A DNA stretch of 38,981 bases from Methanobacterium veterum. GTDB lineage: Archaea > Methanobacteriota > Methanobacteria > Methanobacteriales > Methanobacteriaceae. Made by a program: the position numbers and the translations under genes. This document shows, piece after piece, positions 17,959-25,284 of this stretch. Below the pieces are notes generated by a model. That model was given only the letters and a program-made list of their open reading frames with translations, was not told the DNA's origin and did not search any database. The stretch covers positions 1 to 38,981 of the forward strand of contig NZ_KN050694.1 of assembly GCF_000745485.1 (NCBI RefSeq), written 5' to 3'. How positions within the stretch are numbered: position 1 is the stretch's first letter; each line of letters begins with the position of its first letter.

Positions 17959-18075
17959 TTACCATGAAGTTGCCGAATTCCTCTACTCTCAAAGGAGTTT
18001 TGTTAGGAGGAACTATTCGGCTAAGCTTTAATGGTAAATGTATATTTTCGAGAGAGTTACTTTGTAACTCTCTCT
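17959..18075 (+). ncRNA. Candidate structured leader or small RNA before the NYN gene
   Basis: A long, nested, interrupted hairpin: TTACCAT/ATGGTAA (17959-17965 with 18031-18037), GCCGAAT/ATTCGGC (17972-17978 with 18015-18021), TCCTC/GAGGA (17979-17983 with 18007-18011) and ACTCT/GGAGT (17985-17989 with 17994-17998). It is followed by a separate perfect 11-bp hairpin, GAGAGAGTTAC-TTT-GTAACTCTCTC (18050-18074), with a short T run, ending 26 bp before the NYN start codon. It could be an attenuated leader or an independent small RNA. A 47-codon ORF also runs through it from 17964 but has no RBS. Confidence 0.5.
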
Positions 18076-18100
18076 TTAAATTAATAACGGATTGTAATTC

Positions 18101-18592
18101 ATGTTAACCAAAGGTATGGTTTTTGTTGATGGAAATTATTTTTATAAGGGTCTTGAAGATCACCGTATTGATTTTTGCAGTTTAGGACAACATTTATGTT
18201 CACCATATAATCGATTGTTCCGTCTTTATTATTATAACGTTCAATTTAAGCAAGAGATAAACCCAAATACGTATAAAGAACAGCAAAAATTTTTTGATGC
18301 AATACGAAATAGCGACTATGTGATACTTAGACGTGCCAATAATCCATATGAGGCTAATATTAAATTAATTGTTGATATGATCAGATATGCTAGTAATGAT
18401 AGTTATGATGTAGGAATACTTGTTTCTAATAATCCTATTTTTCAACCTGCTATAGAAGCTGTAAAAGGCTTAAGTAAAAATATAGAACTTGCATCTTTTA
18501 AATGGAACCGTTCTAGAAAGTTAAGAGATATATGTGATAGGGAAATAGAAATTAATGAAAAACTTTTAAATAAATGTCCCTTCAGAAAATAA
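18101..18592 (+). CDS. NYN-domain protein with degraded active-site motifs
   Basis: A 163-residue single NYN (PIN-like/LabA-type) domain. The first motif is intact, VFVDGNYFYKG with D10. The second acidic region reads YEANIKLIVDMI with D92. The third motif, usually SGDSDF with two metal-binding Asp, reads SNNPIF here (109-114), so both Asp are lost, although the flanking pattern (DVGILVSNNPIFQPAIEAV) is preserved. The protein therefore probably binds RNA or partners rather than cutting, or is a divergent nuclease. There is no strong RBS; a perfect hairpin lies just upstream, so expression may be controlled through the leader. It is convergent with the next gene, stops 4 bp apart. Confidence 0.75.
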   Translation: MLTKGMVFVDGNYFYKGLEDHRIDFCSLGQHLCSPYNRLFRLYYYNVQFKQEINPNTYKEQQKFFDAIRNSDYVILRRANNPYEANIKLIVDMIRYASNDSYDVGILVSNNPIFQPAIEAVKGLSKNIELASFKWNRSRKLRDICDREIEINEKLLNKCPFRK

Positions 18593-18596
18593 ATAG

Positions 18597-19280
18597 TTAT
18601 TTGAATTTTTGAACATATTTATCTAATTCTTCCACATTAAAATCGAATTCTTTCTGTAATTTACGTAATTCTTTCAACAAATCAAACAGCTTAATATGAT
18701 AATTTATTAGAAGTAGATCATAATCTTTGACCACTATTGAATTATTATAAATGTGGTAATTTATTATTTTATAATTCTCTTTCATTCTAATATATTGATT
18801 TATTTTTTCCATATTGCTTGCAATATCTCCTAATTTTGAGATATATTGGTTTACATTCTCAATACCATGTCCCGAATCTTTTAATAAAGTTTTAGATTCA
18901 TGCAATACTGGAATATTTAACAAAATCATATCCCAAAAACTAGTTTTAAACTCTCCCATACTTGAAGTTTGAACACCTTCTTTCGAAATTGAACTCAATT
19001 CTGTATCAAGACAAGAAAAATTGTTCTTTAATATTTTTAAATCTTTAGGTAGTTCACTATCTAGAACTCCTTTAATTGTATTTTCTATTTTTTCATTGTC
19101 TCGTTTAAAGTCAACATATTTGTAATATGCAGTAATATCAAGAGTTATAGAAGAACCTATCAACACTGAAAGAAGAGTTAACATTTGTGTTGATAAATTA
19201 AAAATTAATGCTGAAACAACAAAGACTACAATTAGAACCGATGTCAATAATACTAAAATAATTATATCACTTTTGTTCAT
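18597..19280 (-). CDS. Membrane protein with two N-terminal TM helices and a helical cytosolic domain
   Basis: A 227-residue protein. TM helices at about residues 6-29 (IIILVLLTSVLIVVFVVSAL) and 33-52 (MLTLLSVLIGSSITLDITAY) are followed by 175 residues of predicted helix with many Lys, Asn and Asp, including coiled-coil-like stretches (DSELPKDLKILKNNFSCL and LFDLLKELRKLQKEFDF). No family is recognised. The shape, a 2-TM anchor plus a long helical cytosolic domain, is common for membrane-anchored sensors or effectors. It has no clear RBS. It stands alone, converging on the NYN gene. Confidence 0.65.
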   Translation of the reverse strand: MNKSDIIILVLLTSVLIVVFVVSALIFNLSTQMLTLLSVLIGSSITLDITAYYKYVDFKRDNEKIENTIKGVLDSELPKDLKILKNNFSCLDTELSSISKEGVQTSSMGEFKTSFWDMILLNIPVLHESKTLLKDSGHGIENVNQYISKLGDIASNMEKINQYIRMKENYKIINYHIYNNSIVVKDYDLLLINYHIKLFDLLKELRKLQKEFDFNVEELDKYVQKFK

Positions 19281-19463
19281 ATTAAATAATATATTTTTAT
19301 TTAAATAAATCTTTTATTAATTCTTTACTATTATTATTTCCAAATTAGATTCAATAAAATATTTTTTAAATTTTTTATTTTCTCAAATGGAATTTTAATG
19401 AGGCAACTAAAATAAAATAAAAATATTTAATTTTTATAGATTATTTTATTAAATTTCTTTCAT

Positions 19464-20042
19464 TCAATTCAGTTTTAATTCTCTTATTTTTCCTTTAGAC
19501 TCATATATATTAATGAACTTCTTATAATCTTTAATAAATTCTTTGTCTTCATCAGTCAATTCATTAAACTGGCCTGAATTTCTAACAACCCATTTTAGTC
19601 TTTCCATAAAACCATTAATGTCCTTTGGAATTTCAAATAATGTATTTAATGAATTTTTAGCTTTATCAAGGTATTCTTTATCATCTGTAAATTCAAATTC
19701 TTCTAAAGAATCAATGATTAAACCTACTTGTGTAGTATAACTCATTATTAAGATATCTTTTTTAATCCATTCTGATCTAATCATCGCTTTTAACTCGTAG
19801 ATAATCTCTTCTAAGGTTTTCGCATCTTCAACGAGTAAAGATGCCCTATGGGATTCTACTCTTTCAAGCAGGCCAATTATATCATTAAAATGTTTATTAA
19901 ATTCTTCATCATTGTGATCTATATACAATGCTTTATGTGCATCGTAGGACATATTATGATAAATCTTTTTAAGTTCGGGTAAAGGTAATTCTAATAAAAG
20001 ATCAAAATATTCATCTTGTAATTTCTTAATATTTTTTTCCAT
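19464..20042 (-). CDS. Helical hypothetical protein (second gene of a pair)
   Basis: A 192-residue acidic, almost wholly helical soluble protein (LQDEYFDLLLELPLPELKKI, DAKTLEEIIYELKAMI). No motif is recognised. AAGGAGATATAAT precedes the ATG, and it starts one base after the stop of the 131-residue gene, so the two form an operon and are probably partners. Confidence 0.68.
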   Translation of the reverse strand: MEKNIKKLQDEYFDLLLELPLPELKKIYHNMSYDAHKALYIDHNDEEFNKHFNDIIGLLERVESHRASLLVEDAKTLEEIIYELKAMIRSEWIKKDILIMSYTTQVGLIIDSLEEFEFTDDKEYLDKAKNSLNTLFEIPKDINGFMERLKWVVRNSGQFNELTDEDKEFIKDYKKFINIYESKGKIRELKLN

Positions 20043-20043
20043 A

Positions 20044-20439
20044 TTATATCTCCTTAATTTTGAATTTGGTTATTTCTTCTCCTAACGATTCTATTTTTTC
20101 AGTTAAACAACTTTCTTTAAGTTTAAGCTTGTTTTCATTCTCTTTTAGTTCATTACTTCTTTTTACTTCGTTTAATAATGATTCCATATTTTTTGCTAAA
20201 TGTTCAATATCAAAGTCCTTTTTTACTTGGTTATATATGCTACACATATAAGCTAAGGTTTTGAAAACAGTTATGCGTGCATTAATAATTTTAACGTCAT
20301 TATTCGTGATTCTACCATTATTAGCCTTATTATGTAACCATTCAATGGATTCCATCAGTTTAGACAAAACAATATCTCGATCATCATACTTGATTTCAGA
20401 ATTTGATGTTATAATTTTGTTAATGTCATGTTCAGACAT
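20044..20439 (-). CDS. Coiled-coil hypothetical protein (first gene of a pair)
   Basis: A 131-residue protein, start supported by GGAGGTTTTAAAGC. The first half is helical (DIVLSKLMESIEWLHNKANN); the second half (residues 75-127) is a coiled coil (SLLNEVKRSNELKENENKLK). The length and acid-base pattern suggest a scaffold or regulator of its 192-residue neighbour. No known family is recognised. Confidence 0.66.
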   Translation of the reverse strand: MSEHDINKIITSNSEIKYDDRDIVLSKLMESIEWLHNKANNGRITNNDVKIINARITVFKTLAYMCSIYNQVKKDFDIEHLAKNMESLLNEVKRSNELKENENKLKLKESCLTEKIESLGEEITKFKIKEI

Positions 20440-20513
20440 GCTTTAAAACCTCCAAATAAACATTATAGTAATCTAAACAACTGAAATAAGACTCCATAAT
20501 TGTTTGAAGTTTA

Positions 20514-20544
20514 ACCAAAAAATAGGGGTAGGGGTGTACCCTTT
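20514..20544 (-). terminator. Probable terminator of the RHH-led operon
   Basis: On the minus strand, directly behind the stop codon of the 245-residue gene, GGGTACACCCCTACCCC can fold a short GC stem and is followed by TATTTTTTGG. Archaeal termination relies mainly on the T run. Confidence 0.45.
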
Positions 20545-21282
20545 CTAATGGCATTTTAGCATGCCTCCTTCAATTAATGAATTTTCATTTACTACTCTTG
20601 CAGCTGCAGGATCTAAAACTTTCCAAATACCTCTACTAACTAATTGAAGCTTTGATTGATTTTCCAATTTGTCAATTACTTTTTTACCTTCTTTCTCTGA
20701 TATTTTTCCAAGCTTACAGATTTCAATTAACTTAGTTGTTTGACCTATAGCTAATTTTTTATAAATCCTGTTAGCAGTATCCTCCTTTACATTTTCATAA
20801 GAGTATTGCTGTCTTTCTTGGATTTGAAGGTCATAGAATTCTTTTAAGTCATTTGAAATAAACTTGAATCTTTTCCTATTAATCCGATAATGACGAGTAC
20901 CTTTCATTTGCTTTATTCTACCACTTTGCTTTATTATTTTACTCCATTTTCTCCAGTTATATTCAGAATCTTTGCCTGTTATTTTAGCTACAACATTTTT
21001 CAAATATTCGGTATCAATTTTGTCAAACAGATATACATTTTGATTGTCAAAATTCTTGAGAAAGGCAGGTATTGTTAGTTTAATTTTTTCAACATCACCA
21101 GTGGTTTCATTTTCAATATATAAGTCCTCACTAAGGGGACCTACTTCTACATAATATGTTAAAGCGTTTTGTGTCTCTTGTCTTAGTACTCGCCACTTAA
21201 TCCCTCCATAATGATTTTTAACAGCATTTGTAAATTGATTTTTAACGTTTTCATCTATTTCAGGAAGTTTTTTAAGAGCCAT
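20545..21282 (-). CDS. Hypothetical protein with a winged-helix-like C-terminus
   Basis: A 245-residue basic protein, the last of four genes in the operon next to the integrase. Residues about 170-228 (IYKKLAIGQTTKLIEICKLG, then EKEGKKVIDKLENQSKL...RGIWKVLD) look like a winged helix-turn-helix domain, and the central KWSKIIKQSGRIKQMKGTRH region is basic. DNA binding, perhaps in replication or copy control of the element, is plausible but inferred. AGGAGGAATTATA lies inside the end of the previous gene, and stop and start overlap (TAATG). Confidence 0.65.
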   Translation of the reverse strand: MALKKLPEIDENVKNQFTNAVKNHYGGIKWRVLRQETQNALTYYVEVGPLSEDLYIENETTGDVEKIKLTIPAFLKNFDNQNVYLFDKIDTEYLKNVVAKITGKDSEYNWRKWSKIIKQSGRIKQMKGTRHYRINRKRFKFISNDLKEFYDLQIQERQQYSYENVKEDTANRIYKKLAIGQTTKLIEICKLGKISEKEGKKVIDKLENQSKLQLVSRGIWKVLDPAAARVVNENSLIEGGMLKCH

Positions 21283-21749
21283 TATAATTCCTCCTGAAAT
21301 AAAGAATTTAATTCATGGGATAACCGACGTTGAAATTTTAGAGAAAAAGACTTTTTCTTAGATTGAAATCTTGAAAAAAAGACTTTTTTTCCTTTACAAT
21401 AAACATTTTTAATATTATTAATACTTACTAATAATAAACTATAATGTATATATAACATATTTGTACTCTTGTTTTTTAAATAAACAAAATTAAAACATTT
21501 ATAGAAACTTTTAAAATATTTTAATAAGCTATTTTTTGAAATAAAACATATTATGTCATTATTCATATAATTTTTCAATGATATTTCTAAAGTTTTTTTC
21601 ATCTGTAACCCTGATTGACTAGTGGTGACGGTGATTTCATATTTTTGATAATTAGTTAATTCACCGCTTTTTACAGTAATAAAATTCCAAAATTTTAGAA
21701 ATTCTTCTTTTATCAGGTTATCACTGTCCACATTTTCTATTGATTTCAT
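21282..21749 (-). CDS. Hypothetical basic protein
   Basis: A 155-residue Lys/Ser/Phe/Tyr-rich basic protein of unknown family. It has a hydrophobic stretch around STNMLYIHYSLLLVSINNI and a very basic C-terminus (KGKKVFFSRFQSKKKSFSLK). No RBS is seen before the ATG at 21749, but it overlaps the preceding 49-residue gene by 29 bp, so translation may be coupled. It is followed by the 245-residue gene with a one-base overlap. Confidence 0.6.
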   Translation of the reverse strand: MKSIENVDSDNLIKEEFLKFWNFITVKSGELTNYQKYEITVTTSQSGLQMKKTLEISLKNYMNNDIICFISKNSLLKYFKSFYKCFNFVYLKNKSTNMLYIHYSLLLVSINNIKNVYCKGKKVFFSRFQSKKKSFSLKFQRRLSHELNSLFQEEL

Positions 21750-21870
21750 TTTTTTCTAGATCAAGAAGTTCTTTAATGGTTTTTAGGAATTCAGGTTTTT
21801 TGGGATTCTGTTTTTCTTTTTCATAAATTTCCTCAAGAGTTCTTTTTTCACCCTTGTAAAATATGAACAT
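21721..21870 (-). CDS. Small hypothetical protein (49 aa)
   Basis: Reads MFIFYKGEKRTLEEIYEKEK, then QNPKKPEFLKTIKELLDLEK and a short tail ending KCGQ. It starts three bases after the stop of the ribbon-helix-helix gene, behind AAAGGGTGG, and overlaps the 155-residue gene. The pattern of a beta strand then two charged helices, the tight spacing and the direction support a real cistron. No family is recognised. Confidence 0.55.
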   Translation of the reverse strand: MFIFYKGEKRTLEEIYEKEKQNPKKPEFLKTIKELLDLEKNEINRKCGQ

Positions 21871-21873
21871 AGT

Positions 21874-22080
21874 TTACCACCCTTTACCTTCTAAATAACT
21901 TTTTAATCCTTCTTTCTCAGTTTTATCGATAAATATGTCAATTGAATCACGGAATAATTGAGTTATTGGGATATTAATATTGTATTCTTTAAGAAGACAT
22001 TTTTTGAACTCTAAAATTTTTTTATATTGTTTTGGCTTAATATAAGCTGATATTCTCCTATAATTAAAATTATTATTCAT
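21874..22080 (-). CDS. Ribbon-helix-helix-like regulator
   Basis: A 68-residue protein beginning MNNNFNYRRISAYIKPKQYK. The strand YRRISAYIKPKQY followed by helices KILEFKKCLLKEY and TQLFRDSIDIFIDK fits the CopG/Arc ribbon-helix-helix fold, which binds operators as dimers. The start has TAGAGGTATAATA upstream. It leads an operon of four genes, a typical place for an autoregulator of an integrated element. The AT box at 22153-22161 reads as TTTATATC on this strand and may serve as its promoter. Confidence 0.7.
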   Translation of the reverse strand: MNNNFNYRRISAYIKPKQYKKILEFKKCLLKEYNINIPITQLFRDSIDIFIDKTEKEGLKSYLEGKGW

Positions 22081-22148
22081 TATTATACCTCTATATATTT
22101 TTTATTGGAGAAAAAAGCATTAATAGCAGGTTTCATAAAATGAAAATC

Positions 22149-22161
22149 AAAAGATATAAAT
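22149..22161 (+). promoter_or_regulatory. BRE/TATA promoter of the 22.2-kb microgene
   Basis: AAAAGATATAAAT reads as a purine-rich BRE plus TATA box. With the usual distance of about 26 bp transcription starts near 22182, two bases before an ATG and just before the GGGG that pairs with CCCC at 22260-22263. It may work in both directions, since the RHH operon starts on the other side. Confidence 0.5.
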
Positions 22162-22183
22162 CACACTAAATCCCATAAAATAA

Positions 22184-22258
22184 ATGGGGAAATATGATTG
22201 GCAGTTTTTCGGACGCCGTAAATCTTATGACCGGTTGATGCGCCAACATCAACCATAA
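22184..22258 (+). CDS. Candidate leaderless microgene (24 aa) / structured RNA
   Basis: The frame reads MGKYDWQFFGRRKSYDRLMR then QHQP and TAA, a basic, aromatic-rich peptide. Promoter (22149-22161), predicted start (about 22182), ORF and terminator (22260-22281) are in register, so a transcript of about 100 nt is likely. The same DNA is GC-rich for this region and folds: TGGGG/CCCCA (22185-22189 with 22260-22264) closes it, and GGTTGATG-CGCCAA-CATCAACC (22234-22255) is a perfect 8-bp hairpin. It could therefore be a small RNA instead of, or as well as, an mRNA. It lies between the RHH operon and the integrase, so an attachment-site role is also possible. No family is recognised. Confidence 0.45.
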   Translation: MGKYDWQFFGRRKSYDRLMRQHQP

Positions 22259-22259
22259 A

Positions 22260-22281
22260 CCCCACTATTAGGGCTTTTTTT
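22260..22281 (+). terminator. Terminator of the 22.2-kb transcript
   Basis: CCC-ACTATTA-GGG followed by CTTTTTTT directly behind the stop codon of the 24-codon ORF. Confidence 0.6.
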
Positions 22282-22708
22282 ACTTCATATTATACTCTAA
22301 TTATAATCCTATATATAGTTTTAGCATTTTCAATGCCTATTTGTCTTTTATATTCTCAAATAGAAATGGGAAACCTTATATAGGATGTCACAAATTCATA
22401 TGTGAACTATGAACTAAATTGACTTAAAATTAGCTTGATTATTGAGAAAATAAGTTAATTAAGCAGATATAATAATCCTGAGTAGCTATATCTTTAGAGG
22501 CAAAAATGCTATGCAATGTCTTTTTAAAAATTCAAAACCATAATGATTATTCACAATTATTAAAATTAATTAAGTCTTAAACTCTTGATCTAAAATGTCT
22601 TCTCTTTTAACGGTTCTAAATACTTTTATGTTTATCTTCAAAATTAAAATGTATCAATTAAAACTATAATTATTAAAAAAAATTTAAGAAATATGGATTA
22701 AGATTGGT
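22282..22708. other. AT-rich spacer before the integrase end
   Basis: About 430 bp with no supported ORF or hairpin. It lies between the microgene terminator and the 3' end of the integrase gene, where an attachment core could be; no matching direct repeat was found. Confidence 0.4.
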
Positions 22709-23878
22709 TTACTTTTTAATCCTCGCTTCAGCAAATTCTTTATCACTTAAAAGCTCTTCCATTAGTTTTTTTGTCTGTTCCATTTCGTCTTGACGCTTCT
22801 CTAGTTCTTCAATCTTTACCAATGCTTTCTCATAGTCCTCATTAGTTACAACTCTTACTTTGATTTTATCAGTGATAGATATTTTGTCTAAGTGCTGCAT
22901 GTATTCTAGCTTAAGAGCTGTTGGATCCTCAAGAAAATAAGCACTCCTTACAGAATCTTTAATGTCGTGACCCAATAACCAATCACAGCTTATTTGGTTC
23001 ATACCACTGAGCCTTAAATTTGTAGCAAAATACTTTCTAAGGTTATGGCTTCTAAAGAAATTTAATGATCCATTTTTAGTGAACCCCGCTTTTTCATTAA
23101 TTTTCTGGAAGTATTTAGCAAATGTACCTTTTTTTAGAGATCCTCCTCTACTACCTTGAAATAATGGTTCATCTAAGTGTCCAGTGTGAGTTTTACTTCG
23201 TTCCAAGTAATCAAGTATCTTGTAAATACTTTCAGGAGAACTAAAAGTAACATAACTCATACCAGTTTTAATTCTTTCAACTTTCCAAGTAGCAACAGGA
23301 GTTTTAACTCTCTCAAGCTTTTGCCTTAACAAAGTTAAATCTATTTCACCTTCGTGAGGTTGATAATATTCTTTAAGGCTTTTTATAAAGTCTTTAAAAG
23401 TTAAACTTATTATTTCAGATCTTCCCATTCCTGAAGATGCCATAAGTAGAATAATGGCTTGGTATTTTACATTTGCAAAATCTAAAGCAAGTAGAATATC
23501 TTCTTTGCACGGTATATCCTTACTAGTTAAAATTTGTTTGCTTTTACGAGTGTTAGGTTGTCTACGTGTGGGTAATTCTATTTCATATTCTCTGTAGAAA
23601 CTTCGAATTACACTTAATGCAATTCTTATACTCCTAAAACTGTATTCTATGCTCTCTAAATGTTTACGGTGTTCTTTGAGATATTTGTTTATTTTTCTAT
23701 GTCTAGGTCGAATTCCTTCTTCTTCCTCTTCATCAGCTTCTTGGATAAATTCGGAGGGACTTAGACCTATGAAATCACTGTAATTTTGTAAATGGTAAGT
23801 GTATATTTCTCTGGTTGCTTCTGCTAGCTGGCGATCCTTGTAATATTCTTGAACTATTGGATCATTTTCTACTTTCAT
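22709..23878 (-). CDS. Tyrosine recombinase / integrase
   Basis: A 389-residue site-specific recombinase. Residues 1-100 form a SAM-like core-binding domain (LAEATREIYTYHLQNYSDFI). The catalytic domain has R153 (SSGMGRSEIISL), a likely Lys at 204, H278-x2-R281 (SHNLRKYF), H304 (DWLLGHDI) and Y314 (RSAYFLEDP), a complete active-site set. The C-terminal 40 residues are a coiled coil (YEKALVKIEELEKRQDEMEQ). It would integrate and excise the element by strand exchange at att sites; the gene is intact and not split by its own att site, unlike SSV-type integrases. It borders the core gene to its right, marking that island end. Confidence 0.92.
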   Translation of the reverse strand: MKVENDPIVQEYYKDRQLAEATREIYTYHLQNYSDFIGLSPSEFIQEADEEEEEGIRPRHRKINKYLKEHRKHLESIEYSFRSIRIALSVIRSFYREYEIELPTRRQPNTRKSKQILTSKDIPCKEDILLALDFANVKYQAIILLMASSGMGRSEIISLTFKDFIKSLKEYYQPHEGEIDLTLLRQKLERVKTPVATWKVERIKTGMSYVTFSSPESIYKILDYLERSKTHTGHLDEPLFQGSRGGSLKKGTFAKYFQKINEKAGFTKNGSLNFFRSHNLRKYFATNLRLSGMNQISCDWLLGHDIKDSVRSAYFLEDPTALKLEYMQHLDKISITDKIKVRVVTNEDYEKALVKIEELEKRQDEMEQTKKLMEELLSDKEFAEARIKK

Positions 23879-23970
23879 AAAAATAAGTTGGTTTTCCTAG
23901 TATTTAAAAGTATAAAGTGTACTTTTTTATCCACTTGTCTTTTTCTAAAGTATACTAAAACCTAATTTAT

Positions 23971-24633
23971 TCATCTTTTCTCTATCAATTTATTGGTCAC
24001 TATACCGTCAACACCCATTTCAACGAATTTTTCAAATATTTCAGGATCGTCAATGGTCCAAGGATAAACCGATATCCCATTTCTATGGGCCTGTTTTACC
24101 ATATCTTCATTCATATATCTATAACTTGGAAAAATAATGTTGGCATTGGCATTAGATGCCATCTGGTTCACATCTACCGGCTGACAGGTAAATATAATCC
24201 CCGCATCTACAGAATGGTTCATTTTCCTTGCATTTTTAATGCTTTTGTGGTAAAAAGAGGTCAATATGACATTTTCTAAATTATTTTCATCTATTTTTTC
24301 AAGGATTTTACCTTCGGTTCCAGGCTCTTTAATCTCAATTACAAGTCCTATTCTGTTTTTTACACATTGCATTACTTCTTCTAGTGTTGGGATTGTTTCT
24401 TTATCGCCAGCGTCAAGTTTTTTAAGTTCTGAAACCGTATAATCCTTTACAAGCCCTTTTCCATCTGTCGTCCGGTTGATATCTGCATCATGCATTATAA
24501 CAAGCTTGTTATCTTTACTTACCCGCACGTCAACTTCAACAAAGTCCGCACCCATCTTTACAGCCATTTCAATTGCTCTTATGGTGTTTTCAGGCTCTAA
24601 AAATGATGCACCTCTATGGGCTATAACCTGCAT
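23971..24633 (-). CDS. Glycerophosphodiester phosphodiesterase
   Basis: A 220-residue GDPD-family enzyme, the usual short single-domain length. It starts MQVIAHRGASFLEPENT with the catalytic HRG and ENT motifs, followed by FVEVDVRVSKD (metal ligands E and D) and VIMHDADINRTTDG (second catalytic His), and ends with YPWTIDDPE and GVDGIVTNKL, the conserved barrel end. It hydrolyses glycerophosphodiesters to glycerol phosphate and an alcohol, probably in lipid turnover in the cytosol. The start is supported by CAGGTGTACTAA. It is the first core gene to the right of the island. Confidence 0.93.
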   Translation of the reverse strand: MQVIAHRGASFLEPENTIRAIEMAVKMGADFVEVDVRVSKDNKLVIMHDADINRTTDGKGLVKDYTVSELKKLDAGDKETIPTLEEVMQCVKNRIGLVIEIKEPGTEGKILEKIDENNLENVILTSFYHKSIKNARKMNHSVDAGIIFTCQPVDVNQMASNANANIIFPSYRYMNEDMVKQAHRNGISVYPWTIDDPEIFEKFVEMGVDGIVTNKLIEKR

Positions 24634-24687
24634 TTAGTACACCTGCATTAAAATTAATTTAAATCAAAATAACAAAAAGAAAAAGAA

Positions 24688-24981
24688 TTAGTATTCTTCT
24701 TCGCACCCGCACCCGCAAATGTCTTCGTCGTCTTCTTCCATTTCAATGTTGTCTAATATATAGTTAATTTTAGCTATGAGGTTAGAAGCTATTACTCTAA
24801 ATGGGCCGTTGTCTTCAATTAGCCCTAAAGTTAAACTGTCTATTTTTAAAGTTTCAATATCTATTTCTGTAATTTCAATGTCGTTGCTTGCTTTATATAA
24901 AATGTCGTGTACTCGTTCATTTATTTCTAACACCACTAATTGATCTAAACTGGTTATAGTAAATACATTTTCAACTTCCAT
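24688..24981 (-). CDS. Hypothetical acidic protein with a CGCGC tail
   Basis: A 97-residue protein with RBS GGAGACGATTTTA. The body is an acidic mixed alpha/beta domain (VFTITSLDQLVVLEINERVH..., SNLIAKINYILDNIEMEEDD). The last 10 residues, ICGCGCEEEY, put three Cys in a CxCxC array after an acidic stretch, which could bind a soft metal. No known family is recognised. It has its own promoter at 25038-25056. Confidence 0.72.
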   Translation of the reverse strand: MEVENVFTITSLDQLVVLEINERVHDILYKASNDIEITEIDIETLKIDSLTLGLIEDNGPFRVIASNLIAKINYILDNIEMEEDDEDICGCGCEEEY

Positions 24982-25037
24982 TAAAATCGTCTCCTATTTC
25001 TTAAAATGTTTTATTGCATGATAATATCAGTTTTTGA

Positions 25038-25056
25038 GGTTATATATTTTTCTAAA
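25038..25056 (-). promoter_or_regulatory. BRE/TATA promoter of the CGCGC-tail gene
   Basis: On the minus strand TTTAGAAAAATATATAACC gives a purine-rich BRE followed by TATATAAC. The start would be near 25018, leaving a leader of about 36 nt before the ATG at 24981. Confidence 0.6.
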
Positions 25057-25076
25057 TTTTATTTTTTAACTTTAAA

Positions 25077-25264
25077 TTGGATATTCTACCAGATTCAAAG
25101 GTATTTAAACCCCGGTTAAAATCAACTTAGAATTACTTAAGTATGTGGGTTAATTTTATTTGATGGTTGAATTGAATATCCTGCTGTATTTGAAGGTATT
25201 TAAACCTCATGTTAAAATCAACTTAGAATTACTCAAAAAAGTATATGGATTAACTTTGTTTTTC
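25077..25264. repeat. Tandem direct repeat, two 95-bp units
   Basis: Unit one begins at 25077 and unit two at 25172. Both contain GGTATTTAAACC (exact or nearly), then GTTAAAATCAACTTAGAATT at the same offset, then a similar GT-rich end. They lie between the MFS gene's 3' end and the promoter of the CGCGC-tail gene. No ORF spans them. Purpose unknown. Confidence 0.8.
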
Positions 25265-25284
25265 ATGTATGTTAATAGAACCTT

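Larger units (their letters stand above)
5870..23960. mobile_element. Putative integrated element or defence-rich genomic island
   Basis: The span between the HEAT-repeat gene and the glycerophosphodiesterase gene carries a tyrosine recombinase at its right end, restriction-like and ATPase/nuclease genes, an AbrB-like protein and a decayed copy, a ribbon-helix-helix regulator and many unrecognised proteins, while both flanks are ordinary chromosomal genes. No tRNA gene and no flanking direct repeat were recognised, so borders are approximate. No replication or capsid gene was recognised, so it may be a degraded or satellite-like element. Confidence 0.45.

Noticed and set aside
22184..22281. 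The 22.2-kb GC-rich island as a tRNA gene or known riboswitch
   Set aside because: No T-loop GTTCRANNC or acceptor/CCA pattern, and no match by eye to fluoride, TPP or other riboswitch cores I know.
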